A stretch of DNA of 64,000 nucleotides, taken from contig CAAGCY010000024.1 in NCBI GenBank assembly GCA_900768465.1, positions 1 through 64,000 on the forward strand. The letters run 5' to 3'. Shown piece after piece: positions 49,193-58,913 of the stretch. A model generated the notes under the pieces. The model worked only from the letters and a program-made list of their open reading frames with translations, was not told the DNA's origin and did not search any database. This stretch comes from Alphaproteobacteria bacterium (GTDB taxonomy: Bacteria; Pseudomonadota; Alphaproteobacteria; CAAGCB01; CAG-977). Each line of letters starts with the position of its first letter. Position 1 is the stretch's first letter. The position numbers and the translations under genes are program-made.

Positions 49193-49489
49193 ATGAAAAA
49201 AGCCGTTTTGTTTCTTGCCGCCTGCTTGGTTTCAGCCAACGCTTTTGCGCAGGAAATTCCCGAAGTTCCCGAACTTGACGAATCCAAGTTCGAAATTATC
49301 CGCGATTTGTCCGATAAAACCACGTCCTTCGGCGGCGAAGCTCCTTTTTACGCAACCGACAAAGTTGCCGTGCGGGCAAACGCGCGTTATACTTTGCCGC
49401 CGGATCAAGGGTCTGCTCAAACCGAAGAAAGCAAACGCGACGACAAACGCACATACGGCATCGGCGTCAGCGTAACGTTTGCCCTTTAA
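49193..49489 (+). CDS. Small secreted protein of unknown function
   Basis: A 98-residue protein with a signal peptide (MKKAVLFLAACLVSANAFAQ) cleaved after AFA. The mature part is short, with a likely beta-rich end (GIGVSVTFAL) similar to the last strands of small outer-membrane proteins. The ATG at 49193 fits the signal sequence better than one 21 bases upstream. No family recognised. Confidence 0.7.
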   Translation: MKKAVLFLAACLVSANAFAQEIPEVPELDESKFEIIRDLSDKTTSFGGEAPFYATDKVAVRANARYTLPPDQGSAQTEESKRDDKRTYGIGVSVTFAL

Positions 49490-50821
49490 TCACGCAAATT
49501 TGTAAACGTTTTTGTATCGGGCAAAACAGTAAACCGACAAAAGGCAGGATAACGCTTCCGCCGTGGGAATCGCCAGCCACACGCCCGTCATCTGCCAATA
49601 CCGCGGCAAAATCAGCAAAAAGCCCACGACAAAAACCAATGTCCTGCAAAACGACAGTATTGCCGATACTTTGCCGTTGGACAGCGCGGTGAACAAAGCC
49701 GACGCAAACACGTTCAGCCCCATGCACAAAAACGTGAACGAAAACAGCCGCAATCCCCCGTACGCCATTTCAAAGACGTGCGTGCCTTTGTCCACAAACA
49801 GCCCGACCAGCCCCGCCGTCGCCAGATTGCAAAACGCGAACACGCCCGCGGACACCAAACCGATAAGCTTCAAACTGATTGAAAACGTCCGCTTCAGCCG
49901 CGCGGTTTCCCGCTTGCCGTAATTATAGCTGATTAACGGCGAAATCCCCATGGAATACCCGAAGCACACCGACATCAGCGACGTTTGCATATAAAGCACG
50001 ACCGTAATCGCCGCCACGCCGTCCGATCCCGCCAGCCGCATAACGATATTGTTCAGCAAAACGGTCACAATGCAAACCGACACGTTCGACACCATTTCCG
50101 ACGCGCCGTTCGTACAGGCTTTGGATAAAACAAACCAATTCCACTTCGGTTTTTCCAGATACAGACTGCCGCGCCTGTTGAACGCAAAGTACAACAGTCC
50201 CATCAGTCCCGAAACGGAATACCCGATACCCGTCGCCAGCGCCGCGCCGAACAGCCCCATATCCAAAACCGCAATGAAAACGTAATCCAAAATCACGTTT
50301 ATCAGCCCCGCCGACGCGGTGATTGCCATGCCCAGCGCCGCTTTGCCCCGCGCGATGTAAAACATGAAAAAAACGCAATTGAATATCGTCACGGGCATAA
50401 ACAAAAACATCGTGTACGCGTATTCATGACACAAATCGAACAGCGCGTCGTTTGTTCCCAGAAAATACAGCAAGGGCTTCAAGAACGTCAACCCCAGCAC
50501 GGCAAGCACCGCCCCGCACACAAACGCGGACACGGCAATCAGCGAAAAGTTCCGCCGCGCTTCGCGCTCCCTTTTCTGTCCCAGCCGTCTGGCGACCAAA
50601 GCGCTGCCGCCCGACGAAAACATCATGCCCAAAGCAATCGACATCAAAATAATCGGGAAAGTGATATTGACGGCGGACAACGCGTCCGTTCCGATAAGCC
50701 TGACGACAAACAGCCCGTCGACAATGCCGAAAATCTCCATCAAAAGCATTGAAAAAATGGTCGGCGCGGCGAACTTCAGCAGCGCGGGCGTCGATATTTT
50801 CCTGTCCAAAGCGTTTGTCAT
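49490..50821 (-). CDS. MATE family efflux transporter
   Basis: A 443-residue protein with twelve hydrophobic segments in two halves. The N-terminal pattern (PTIFSMLLMEIFGIVDGLFV, then GTDALSAVNITFPI) is that of MATE/NorM-DinF antiporters. It exports drugs or metabolites against Na+ or H+. GAGGGA precedes the ATG. It ends one base after the convergent small secreted gene. Confidence 0.9.
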   Translation of the reverse strand: MTNALDRKISTPALLKFAAPTIFSMLLMEIFGIVDGLFVVRLIGTDALSAVNITFPIILMSIALGMMFSSGGSALVARRLGQKREREARRNFSLIAVSAFVCGAVLAVLGLTFLKPLLYFLGTNDALFDLCHEYAYTMFLFMPVTIFNCVFFMFYIARGKAALGMAITASAGLINVILDYVFIAVLDMGLFGAALATGIGYSVSGLMGLLYFAFNRRGSLYLEKPKWNWFVLSKACTNGASEMVSNVSVCIVTVLLNNIVMRLAGSDGVAAITVVLYMQTSLMSVCFGYSMGISPLISYNYGKRETARLKRTFSISLKLIGLVSAGVFAFCNLATAGLVGLFVDKGTHVFEMAYGGLRLFSFTFLCMGLNVFASALFTALSNGKVSAILSFCRTLVFVVGFLLILPRYWQMTGVWLAIPTAEALSCLLSVYCFARYKNVYKFA

Positions 50822-50951
50822 TCTTCCCTCTTAAACGTTTCAGCCATTGTCTTTGCGGAGCTTGGGAAAGTCAAGTCTTTAAAAATAAAGATAGAATTTA
50901 GCCCGTCGTCCTGCTAAATTGAAAACAGCTTTTCAAAATCGGAGTGGTTTT

Positions 50952-52457
50952 ATGTTACGGTTGCGTCGCGTGCCGATAGATACGGGTTCGGAAAACATCG
51001 CCTTTATTCACCGGCGCTGTCCCGAATTTCAAATCGACGAACTGAACGCCATGGCGCACCGCGTCGAAATTCACGGCGGGCTGCAGCCTTTGTTTGCGAC
51101 CGCTTACGCCTGCGACGACGAAAACATCGTCGCCCCCGACGAAATCGGATTAAGCCTGCAGGCGTACCACCTGATTAACCTGCCCGAAGGCGCGGAAGTC
51201 GCCGTTTCGCCCGCGCCGCCGCCCGCCAGCATCGAATCCATCCGACGCAAAATCAACGGCGGGATTTTAAGCGCGAAAGAATACCGCGCCATTATCGCGG
51301 ATATGGCGGCTTACCGTTATTCGCCGACGGAATTGGCGGCTTTTCTGGTATCAAACGCCAGCTTTATGTCCCCGCAGGAAGTCCTGTCCATGACCGAAGC
51401 TTTGGTCGAACACAGAAAACCCGTCGACTGGGGCATCAATCTGGTTGTTGACGAACATTGCATCGGGGGCTTGCCCGCCAACCGCACGTCGATGATTGTC
51501 GTGCCGATTGCGATTGCTTACGGGCTGTGCATGCCCGACACGATGACCCGCAGCGTTACTTCGTGTTCGGGCGCGGCTGACGCGATGGAGGTTCTTGCCA
51601 ACGTCGAATTGACCGAAGAACAAACCGCGCAAACCGTCAACGATGTCGGCGGGTGCATGGTCTTGGACGGCGGCAGGCTGGCAATGTCGGCAACCGAAGA
51701 CATGCTGCTGGGACTGGAAAAATCACTGGGCATCAGCACGCCGCAGCAAATCGTAGCCTCTATTCTGGCGGGAAAAATCGCCATGGGCATCACGCATCTG
51801 CTGATTGACATTCCCGTCGGGAAAACCGCGAAAATCCGCACGATGAGCGAAGCGCAAAGCCTGCGCAAGCTGTTCGAGTACGTCGGCGACATGCTGTCGA
51901 TGAAAATCGACGTGATTGTAACGGACGGATCCGAACCCGTGGGCAACGGCATCGGTCCCGTATTGGAAGCGCGCGACGTGATGAAAGTCCTGCGCTGCCG
52001 CGAAGACGCGCCGCAGGATTTGCGTGAAAAAGCCCTGTTCGTCGCGGGGCGCATTTTGGAATTCGACCCGCATTTGCGCGGCGGTCAAGGCTACTATCAG
52101 GCGCGCGACATTCTGGATTCGGGCAAAGCGCTGGAGGTCATGAGCCAGCTGGTTCACCGCCAGGGGAAAATGCCGCCGCCGCCGTTGGGGCAGCTGACGC
52201 GCGACATTCCCGCTCCCGTTTCGGGGGTGGTGGAGGAAATCGACGGCGGACAGCTGAACCGCATCGCCATGACGGCGGGCGCGCCGCAGGAAAAAGGCGC
52301 AGGCATTGATTTGTTCAAAAAAGTCGGCGACACCGTCGAACAGGGCGAAGTCCTTTACCGCATTTACGCGGCGAAAGCAACGTCGTTCGCTTTTGCCAAC
52401 GGATTGGCGGAAGGCAATTCCGGCTATAAAATATCGGTCAAAGGGATGTCGTACTGA
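50952..52457 (+). CDS. Thymidine phosphorylase (DeoA-type, long form)
   Basis: A 501-residue protein of the thymidine phosphorylase family with an N-terminal extension of about 85 residues, as in AMP phosphorylase and proteobacterial long forms. Motifs: TEALVEHRKPVDWG, VDEHCIGGLPANRTSMIVVP, VTSCSGAADAMEVLA and GQGYYQARDI. It splits thymidine (or a nucleoside monophosphate) by phosphate. GGAG 7 bases upstream supports the ATG at 50952. Thymidine versus AMP specificity cannot be settled from sequence alone. Confidence 0.85.
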   Translation: MLRLRRVPIDTGSENIAFIHRRCPEFQIDELNAMAHRVEIHGGLQPLFATAYACDDENIVAPDEIGLSLQAYHLINLPEGAEVAVSPAPPPASIESIRRKINGGILSAKEYRAIIADMAAYRYSPTELAAFLVSNASFMSPQEVLSMTEALVEHRKPVDWGINLVVDEHCIGGLPANRTSMIVVPIAIAYGLCMPDTMTRSVTSCSGAADAMEVLANVELTEEQTAQTVNDVGGCMVLDGGRLAMSATEDMLLGLEKSLGISTPQQIVASILAGKIAMGITHLLIDIPVGKTAKIRTMSEAQSLRKLFEYVGDMLSMKIDVIVTDGSEPVGNGIGPVLEARDVMKVLRCREDAPQDLREKALFVAGRILEFDPHLRGGQGYYQARDILDSGKALEVMSQLVHRQGKMPPPPLGQLTRDIPAPVSGVVEEIDGGQLNRIAMTAGAPQEKGAGIDLFKKVGDTVEQGEVLYRIYAAKATSFAFANGLAEGNSGYKISVKGMSY

Positions 52458-52534
52458 TTCCCTGAAATTGATTGCCTTTTTCAGCCGTTTGCTTTAAAAG
52501 CGAAAGAACAGTCCACTACTCTGCGGAACAACCG

Positions 52535-54325
52535 ATGTCCTTTTTCAAGAAAAAACGCCGTAAAGATTTACCCGCTTTAACCAAAGACAATCTGCTGATG
52601 TACAAACGCGTCTGGATGACGTACGTCGCGCCGAAATGGAAAATGCTGACGCTGTCGATTGTACTGATGCTGGTCGCGTCCAGTTTCGACGCGCTGCTGG
52701 TCAGCCAGCTCAAACCCATCTTCGACGAAGTTTTTCTGGATAAAAACCGCGAAATGCTGGGACGAATCGGATTGATTATCTTGGCGCTGTATCTTTTAAA
52801 AGGCATCTTCAGCTATTCGCAGTCGCTGGTCATGACCAAACTGTCCATCGGCGTTATCCGCGGCATGCAGTTCGACGTATTCAAAAAACTGCTGACAATG
52901 GACAACAAATTTTATCAAAAGCATACTTTGGGCGAAATTCTGACGCGTTTCGGATCGGATGTCGCCACCGTTCAAAACGCCGTTTTGGGCAGTCTGACGA
53001 CTTTCGTGCGCGATTCCGCGTCCGTCTTTTTTCTGATTGTGCTGATGTTCCTGCAATCGTTTGAAATGGCGTGCGTCGTGTTTTTCGTGTTTCCCGCCGC
53101 AATTTGGCCGATTGTCATCTTCGGCAAAAAGATGCGCCGGAAATTCCAGAAAAACCGCGAAGTCGATGAAAAATTCTTTGATCAAGTCACCCAAACGTTC
53201 AAAAGCATCAAAATCGTCAAATCTTATTGCACCGAAGATTTGGAGTTCAACAACGCGCGGGAAACCATCTACAAACAAAACAAACTGCAGTTTTCCATGG
53301 CGATTATCAACGCTCTGCAGCATCCGCTGACCGAATTCGTCGGCGGAGTCGGCATGGCAGCGACATTGGCGTACGGCGGTTACAAAATCACCGCGGGACA
53401 GATGAGCGCCGGCAACTTTATGGTGTTTTTGCTGGCGATTGTCGCGGCGTACAAACCGATGAAGCAGCTGGCGACATTGCACATGACTTTACAGCAGGGG
53501 ATTGTGTCGATGCAGCGTCTGTTTTCCATGCTGGACATCGTTCCGGAAGTCCGCGACAAACCCGACGCCCGTCCTTTGGTCATTCGAAACGGGCGGCTGG
53601 AAATGAAGCACATCGGCTTTTCCTACGATAGCGAACACCCTGTTTTGAAAAACGTTTCCGTCGTGTGCGAACCCAATCAAACCATTGCTTTCGTCGGACA
53701 TTCCGGATCGGGCAAATCAACGCTGATTAACTTCATTCCGCGTTTTTACGACCCCGATACGGGCGAAGTCCTTATCGACGGTCAAAACATCAAAGACGTT
53801 ACGCTGGAAAGCCTGCGCAAACAAACCGCCTATGTGTCCCAAGACGTGATTTTGTTCAAAGACACGATTAAAAACAACATCCGCTACGGCATGCCCGACG
53901 CCACGGACGAACAGGTCGTCGCCGCCGCCAAAGCCGCCGCCGCTCACGATTTTATCATGGGAACGGAAAACGGATACGACACGGTTTTGGGCGAACAAGG
54001 CTCGGGTTTGTCGGGCGGACAGCGTCAAATGATTTCCATCGCCCGCGCCATGTTGAAAAACGCGCCTGTTTTGCTGTTGGACGAAGCCACCGCGGCTTTG
54101 GATTCCAAATCGGAAAGCATTGTTCAAAATTCGCTGGAACAGTTGATGAAAAATCGAACGACGGTCGTCATCGCGCATCGTTTGTCAACGATTATCAACG
54201 CCGACAGAATCTATGTGTTCAACGAAGGCGAAATCGTCGAACAGGGGACTCATGACGAACTGGTCGCTTTGGACGGCGTGTATGCGCAAATGTACCGCAT
54301 CCAATACAAAAAGCGCGGCGGATAA
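52535..54325 (+). CDS. ABC exporter, MsbA/lipid-type (fused membrane and ATPase domains)
   Basis: A 596-residue half-transporter: a six-segment membrane domain (about residues 35-320) and an ATPase with Walker A GHSGSGKS, signature LSGGQRQM and Walker B VLLLDEATAAL. The layout and the EFVGGVGMAATLAYGG segment fit MsbA-like lipid A/peptide exporters. The chosen start MSFFKKKRRK puts a basic tail in the cytoplasm. An acyltransferase gene is convergent, 5 bases away. Confidence 0.87.
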   Translation: MSFFKKKRRKDLPALTKDNLLMYKRVWMTYVAPKWKMLTLSIVLMLVASSFDALLVSQLKPIFDEVFLDKNREMLGRIGLIILALYLLKGIFSYSQSLVMTKLSIGVIRGMQFDVFKKLLTMDNKFYQKHTLGEILTRFGSDVATVQNAVLGSLTTFVRDSASVFFLIVLMFLQSFEMACVVFFVFPAAIWPIVIFGKKMRRKFQKNREVDEKFFDQVTQTFKSIKIVKSYCTEDLEFNNARETIYKQNKLQFSMAIINALQHPLTEFVGGVGMAATLAYGGYKITAGQMSAGNFMVFLLAIVAAYKPMKQLATLHMTLQQGIVSMQRLFSMLDIVPEVRDKPDARPLVIRNGRLEMKHIGFSYDSEHPVLKNVSVVCEPNQTIAFVGHSGSGKSTLINFIPRFYDPDTGEVLIDGQNIKDVTLESLRKQTAYVSQDVILFKDTIKNNIRYGMPDATDEQVVAAAKAAAAHDFIMGTENGYDTVLGEQGSGLSGGQRQMISIARAMLKNAPVLLLDEATAALDSKSESIVQNSLEQLMKNRTTVVIAHRLSTIINADRIYVFNEGEIVEQGTHDELVALDGVYAQMYRIQYKKRGG

Positions 54326-54330
54326 TCGGT

Positions 54331-55365
54331 TTAAGGGCTTTTGTACACATAATAACCGAATACCGCAACGGCAACGGCGGCAATACCGTATTTTGCGCGC
54401 GGCAGTTTTCGCGCTATTGCGGCATAGCCCCCCGCAATCGCAAAAGCTATCACGGAAACGCAGATAAATTCTGCGATATTATCGGTTAAATCCGAATTGT
54501 CCGCCCCTTTGTTCGTATAACCGAACAAAAGCACTTTGACGACTTGCAAAACAGGCACATGGCATCCCAGCAAAATCAACGAATGTCGTCCCGCGAATTG
54601 CAACAAACGGCAATCCAACCGCATCGCGGCGCCGTACCAGCCCAAAATCGACGAAACCGCCGCCATAAAGAACAACGGCGATGACGCATCGAAAATATCC
54701 GCCCAATGTCCGAACGCCAATCCGAACCCCGACGCCAGTAAAATCAGCGTCATCGGCACACTCAGCACGTTTTTAAGAAACGTTTTGTTGCGCGCGGCGT
54801 AAATTCCTCCCAGCCCGAAAAACAACGCAGGCGGAAAAATACGGCATGAAAAAACCCATTCTCTGGAAATAAAACTTTGCCATACGGGGGTCAGCACAAA
54901 CAGCGCCGCCATTGACCATCCCAGTTTTTTTCCGGACCATCCGACACACGGATACAGCAACAACAAAACGGCAAACAACGCGGGGAAAAACCATAGCGGA
55001 ACATTTAAAATGGGCGGCATCCACAAAAGCGACGACGACAGCAAGAACATACGCCATAACTCCGCCGGTATGGGGAAATAAGCAAGCGGATTATGCAAGC
55101 GCGTTTGAATAAAAAAAACATCGGCGCTTAAAACGCACCACAGCCAATAAGGCAGCATCAGCCGATTGAATTTTTTTCCCACGAAAACGGGAAAAGAAGT
55201 GCGGTTTGTCAGAAAATATCCCGCCACCCAGAAAAACAAAGGCATGGTAAACGAAAACGGATATGAAAAAAACAGCCATAAGTTTGCATCGCAATGAGAA
55301 GCGATGACAAACAGAATGCCGATTCCTTTCAAAGTATCGATTTCGTTTTCGCGTTTTTCAACCAT
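54331..55365 (-). CDS. Acyltransferase 3 family membrane protein
   Basis: A 344-residue protein with about ten membrane segments. It begins ENEIDTLKGIGILFVIASHC (the conserved R/K-x-x-D-x-x-K-G-I and His of AT3 enzymes) and has MPLFFWVAGYF. AT3 proteins O-acylate sugars of lipopolysaccharide or exopolysaccharide. The gene stands alone on the minus strand. Confidence 0.87.
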   Translation of the reverse strand: MVEKRENEIDTLKGIGILFVIASHCDANLWLFFSYPFSFTMPLFFWVAGYFLTNRTSFPVFVGKKFNRLMLPYWLWCVLSADVFFIQTRLHNPLAYFPIPAELWRMFLLSSSLLWMPPILNVPLWFFPALFAVLLLLYPCVGWSGKKLGWSMAALFVLTPVWQSFISREWVFSCRIFPPALFFGLGGIYAARNKTFLKNVLSVPMTLILLASGFGLAFGHWADIFDASSPLFFMAAVSSILGWYGAAMRLDCRLLQFAGRHSLILLGCHVPVLQVVKVLLFGYTNKGADNSDLTDNIAEFICVSVIAFAIAGGYAAIARKLPRAKYGIAAVAVAVFGYYVYKSP

Positions 55366-55432
55366 AACGCCACTTTAGCATCCTTAAAAATAAAAAAACA
55401 ACGGTTTTTGTAAGATTCCCCCTTGACGAAAC

Positions 55433-55461
55433 GGCACTTTAAGGATAAAAGAAAGCTTCAG
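55433..55461 (+). promoter_or_regulatory. Promoter of rpmB
   Basis: TTGACG (55433-55438), 17 bases, then TAAAAG (55456-55461), 28 bases before the ATG. Confidence 0.55.
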
Positions 55462-55489
55462 TTTTTCTTTCGTTTAAAGGAATTGTGTT

Positions 55490-55786
55490 ATGGCAAAACG
55501 TTGCATCATTACCGGAAAAGGCGTGTTGACGGGAAATAACGTTTCACACGCGAACAACAAATCCCGCCGTCGGTTTTTGCCGAATCTGCAGGCGGTTTCC
55601 TTGTTGAGCGAAACGCTGGGCACGACGGTCACACTGCGTGTTTCCACCCGCGGATTGCGTTCCATCGAACACAACGGCGGTTTGGACGCGTATCTGACGG
55701 GTACCCCGAACAGCAAGCTGTCTTGCGAAGCCAAGCGCTTGAAAAAAAGCATCCTGTCCGCCGGTTCGAAAAAATCCGCCGAATAA
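55490..55786 (+). CDS. rpmB: 50S ribosomal protein L28
   Basis: A 98-residue ribosomal protein. It starts MAKRCIITGKGVLTGNNVSH, the usual L28 beginning, continues NNKSRRRFLPNLQ, and has the alphaproteobacterial longer C-terminus ending KKSAE. AAAGGAATTG precedes the ATG. A terminator follows. Confidence 0.95.
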   Translation: MAKRCIITGKGVLTGNNVSHANNKSRRRFLPNLQAVSLLSETLGTTVTLRVSTRGLRSIEHNGGLDAYLTGTPNSKLSCEAKRLKKSILSAGSKKSAE

Positions 55787-55806
55787 GCTGTGATGCTTGC
55801 AGAATC

Positions 55807-55836
55807 AACCCCGTATGAACATCATACGGGGTTTTT
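55807..55836. terminator. Terminator between rpmB and alr
   Basis: CCCCGTATGA pairs with TCATACGGGG around ACA, with AA before and TTTTT after. It ends rpmB and possibly the convergent alr transcript. Confidence 0.88.
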
Positions 55837-55838
55837 CG

Positions 55839-56864
55839 TTATTTGAACTCACCGGTCATTCCCGAAAACGAACACATGATTTCGGTGTCCAGCCTGCCCG
55901 AATCGCGGGACAAGTCGTTAATCGTGTAAAGATCGTCCAGCAAATACGCTTTCGCCAAAGCGGAATCGGGAACGCCGGTCGCATCGCACGTCAAAAGCCC
56001 CATGGAAATCCTGCCGACGACAGGCGCGGCAAAGCGTTCGTTTTCCGCTTTGAAAAATACCGTTCCGCCTGTTGTTCGGGGAATCCCGTTCGCGTATCCG
56101 ATTGCAACGACCGCGATTTTCGTTTTCCGCTTTGCCGTCCACGTCGCGCCGTAGCCGACGGAATCGCCCGCATCAACCGTTTCGACCTGCACAACGGGGG
56201 CGGTCAGGGTCAGAACGGGCTTCAAGTCCGTTTTATCGGGAAACACGTTAATCCCGAACAGCGCCGCGCCCGTGCGGACTTCACCGACTTTCAGCGTTTC
56301 GGGCTTGATTAAAAACGCGTCCAGCCCAAGGCTTGCCGTTTTGGGATTTAAAACGGACAGCGCGTTTTCAAAAGCCGCAAACTGTTTCGCGTTCTGAGCT
56401 TGAACGGCGGGACTTGCCAAGTCTTCGGCGGCGCAGGACAAATGCGTCATCACGCTTGAAACGCGGTTATCCCCCTTGAACGCCGCATAATCGCGCACGC
56501 CCAAGCGGTTAAATCCCGTTTCGACGTTCAGCACAAATCCGCCGTCCCAAAGTTTTGCCTGCTCCACGCTTGAAATCACGGGAGTCAGGCGTTTTTCGGC
56601 GAACAAAGCCGCGCTGTCGCCGTCAATGCCGTTCAGCACGTTGATTTGCAAGTCGGGAAAAGCGCCGCGCAGTTCCGCCCCCTCTTGCGCCGTTGAAACG
56701 TAAACCGCCCCCGCGTCTCGCAAAGCGCGCGTAATTTCAACCGCGCCCAATCCGTACGCGTTTGATTTGACGACGGGACAAACCCGCGCCCGCGTCAATC
56801 GGCAAACGGTTTCAAAGTTTTGACGGACGGCGTTTAAATCAACGGTCAGGCACGGACGGGTCAT
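55839..56864 (-). CDS. alr: Alanine racemase
   Basis: A 341-residue PLP enzyme. The PLP lysine is Lys33 in VVKSNAYGLG, the second catalytic residue is the Tyr of VGYGATW, and GRISMGLLTCD lies in the C-terminal domain (most family members have Asp after SM). It makes D-alanine for peptidoglycan. The ATG at 56864 (MTRPCLTVDLNAV) gives the normal length. It is divergent from fliK. Confidence 0.93.
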   Translation of the reverse strand: MTRPCLTVDLNAVRQNFETVCRLTRARVCPVVKSNAYGLGAVEITRALRDAGAVYVSTAQEGAELRGAFPDLQINVLNGIDGDSAALFAEKRLTPVISSVEQAKLWDGGFVLNVETGFNRLGVRDYAAFKGDNRVSSVMTHLSCAAEDLASPAVQAQNAKQFAAFENALSVLNPKTASLGLDAFLIKPETLKVGEVRTGAALFGINVFPDKTDLKPVLTLTAPVVQVETVDAGDSVGYGATWTAKRKTKIAVVAIGYANGIPRTTGGTVFFKAENERFAAPVVGRISMGLLTCDATGVPDSALAKAYLLDDLYTINDLSRDSGRLDTEIMCSFSGMTGEFK

Positions 56865-56931
56865 CACAAAATCCCTTTTGAAAAACGGCGCGAACTGTAG
56901 CATTTTTGCGGGCTTCCGTCAAACAAAGCTT

Positions 56932-56948
56932 TTGGCACGGCTTTTGCA
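56932..56948 (+). promoter_or_regulatory. Consensus sigma-54 promoter of the flagellar operon
   Basis: TTGGCACGGCTTTTGCA has the -24 GG (56934-56935) and -12 GC (56946-56947) of the sigma-54 consensus TGGCACG-N4-TTGC, with exact spacing. It lies 31 bases before the fliK ATG. Confidence 0.88.
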
Positions 56949-56978
56949 TAAACCAAGAACAAACAAAAGGAGCGCGCC

Positions 56979-58898
56979 ATGGACGTATCGGTTTTCAACA
57001 CCCTTATCAGCACGACGGATTCGGACAATCCGTTCGGCATTACGCCCGCGCCTGCACCAGCGCCGAAAAACACCGTTTCGACGGGCGAAGCGTTTTTGAA
57101 CATATTGAACCAAGTCCGCAACGGCAAGACGGAAAAATCATCCGAAGCGGTGTTCAGCACGCTGACTTCGCGGGCGGAAACGTCCGCCAACGCAAAAAAA
57201 ATCGGCACGTCCGACAACGCGTCGCAAAACGTGCGGGTGATTAAAGTTCACTTGAAGCGGACGCGTTCGTCGTCGACTTTGGCGAAAGCGGAAGCTCAAC
57301 CCGCAGAAAAACCGCAGGAAAAACAATCGCTTCCGTCCATGGAAACGGCGCAGCCGAGCGAACAAAGCCCCTCGTCGGTCGCTTTGACGGCGGATAACAC
57401 GGTCAAGCAATCGGATTTCGAGCAGAAAACCGTCGAAAAAATCACGGAACAGCCCGCCGATTTGCCGACGGACGCGACCGCGGCGGATATTTTGCTGTTT
57501 GCCGCTTTGCCCGTCGAAAAGCCCGTCGAAACCGAACAAGCGGAATCTTTTGCCCCCGTCAAAGCCGACGATGCCGCCCCCGTTGAACAAAGCGCGCCCG
57601 AACAAACGGCTGACGTTTTGCCTTCCCAAGTCCCCGAACAAACCGAATCCGCGCCACGGCAAACCGAACGCGCCCCCGAACAAATCAAACAACAGCCCGT
57701 TCAATTCGCGGAAAAACAGGAAACGCCCGTCCCCGTTCAAACGGCGGAAAAGCCCGTCGCCAATCCCGTCATCAAACGGGAAATAACGCAAAGCGAACCC
57801 GAACGGCAGGCTGAAGTCCCCCCCGAACAAATCGAAACCGTCCCCGTCGAAACCGCAAAGGATACCGTCAAAGCCCAACCTGTAAAAACGGAAATCAAAG
57901 CGGTTAAAGCGGAAACGAAAACAATGCGGATTCAGCCGCTGCAGACGGAAACAGCCGAAATCGCGGACGCGCCCGCCGAAGCCGCCCCCGAACACTTTGA
58001 ACGCGCGCAAAAGCAAGCCGAAAAACTGGCGAAAGAACTGCCCGTGGACACCAAAATCGCGCTGACGGTCGAAACGCAAACGGCTCAACCCGCCGTCGCT
58101 TTGAAAACGGCTTCGGCTCTGCCCGCCGAACACAAAGAAGCCCGCGCGTCTGCAAAAGCGCAAGCCGAAACCGAGCAGGCGGAATCTTTTGCCCCGTTGA
58201 CGGCGGAATCTTCCGCGCCGCAAAAAGCCCCCGCGGCTCAGCCGACACCGTGCGCCGCCCCGGCTCAACAGCAGGAACAGCAACAGCAAATTCGGCAAAA
58301 CGACGCTTTTCAGCCTTTGTTTGCGCCCGTGCAATCGGCGGCTCAGAACGTTGAAGCCGCGGAAACCGCCCCTGTTTCCGCTGCCGTTTCCGCCGTATCG
58401 AACACCGCGGCGGCTCAGCCCGCCGTCTTCACCGCCCCGAACGAACTGAAAGGCAAAGCGGTGTCCGCCCCCGTTGTGTCGCAAAAACAAACGCCCGTCA
58501 ACGATTTGGTCGATCAAATCAAAGTCAAAATCACCAAAGCGTTCAAAGACGGCACGGACAAAATCGAAATCATCCTGCGTCCCAAAGAGCTTGGCACAAT
58601 CCGCGTTCGCCTTGAAACGGACAAGGACGGCAAGACGACCGTTCATCTGACGGCTTCACGCGCGGAAACAATCGATATGCTGCAGCGCGACGTTTCCGCG
58701 TTGAAACAAGCCCTGAACGACGCGGGTTTAAACACAAGCGACCAAGCCTTTACGTTCAATTACCGCGGCGAGGAACAACAAAATTCTTCACACGAACAAA
58801 AAACGGCAAGCTTTTTGCATAATGAAGCGCAAGCGGAATCCGAAACACAGGATTCCCCCGAAGATTTCGGCAATCACGCTTTGAACATTCGGGTTTAA
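56979..58898 (+). CDS. fliK: Flagellar hook-length control protein FliK
   Basis: A 639-residue protein. The long central region (about 80-500) is rich in Glu, Ala, Gln and Pro with EQAESFAP repeated near residues 185 and 400, as expected for the extended ruler domain. The C-terminal Flg_hook domain (about 525-600) has LRPKELGTIRVRLETDKDG and SALKQALNDAGL. FliK sets hook length and switches export to filament proteins. Directly behind the sigma-54 promoter and 15 bases before flgD. Confidence 0.92.
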   Translation: MDVSVFNTLISTTDSDNPFGITPAPAPAPKNTVSTGEAFLNILNQVRNGKTEKSSEAVFSTLTSRAETSANAKKIGTSDNASQNVRVIKVHLKRTRSSSTLAKAEAQPAEKPQEKQSLPSMETAQPSEQSPSSVALTADNTVKQSDFEQKTVEKITEQPADLPTDATAADILLFAALPVEKPVETEQAESFAPVKADDAAPVEQSAPEQTADVLPSQVPEQTESAPRQTERAPEQIKQQPVQFAEKQETPVPVQTAEKPVANPVIKREITQSEPERQAEVPPEQIETVPVETAKDTVKAQPVKTEIKAVKAETKTMRIQPLQTETAEIADAPAEAAPEHFERAQKQAEKLAKELPVDTKIALTVETQTAQPAVALKTASALPAEHKEARASAKAQAETEQAESFAPLTAESSAPQKAPAAQPTPCAAPAQQQEQQQQIRQNDAFQPLFAPVQSAAQNVEAAETAPVSAAVSAVSNTAAAQPAVFTAPNELKGKAVSAPVVSQKQTPVNDLVDQIKVKITKAFKDGTDKIEIILRPKELGTIRVRLETDKDGKTTVHLTASRAETIDMLQRDVSALKQALNDAGLNTSDQAFTFNYRGEEQQNSSHEQKTASFLHNEAQAESETQDSPEDFGNHALNIRV

Positions 58899-58913
58899 CG
58901 ACAGGAGGACACC

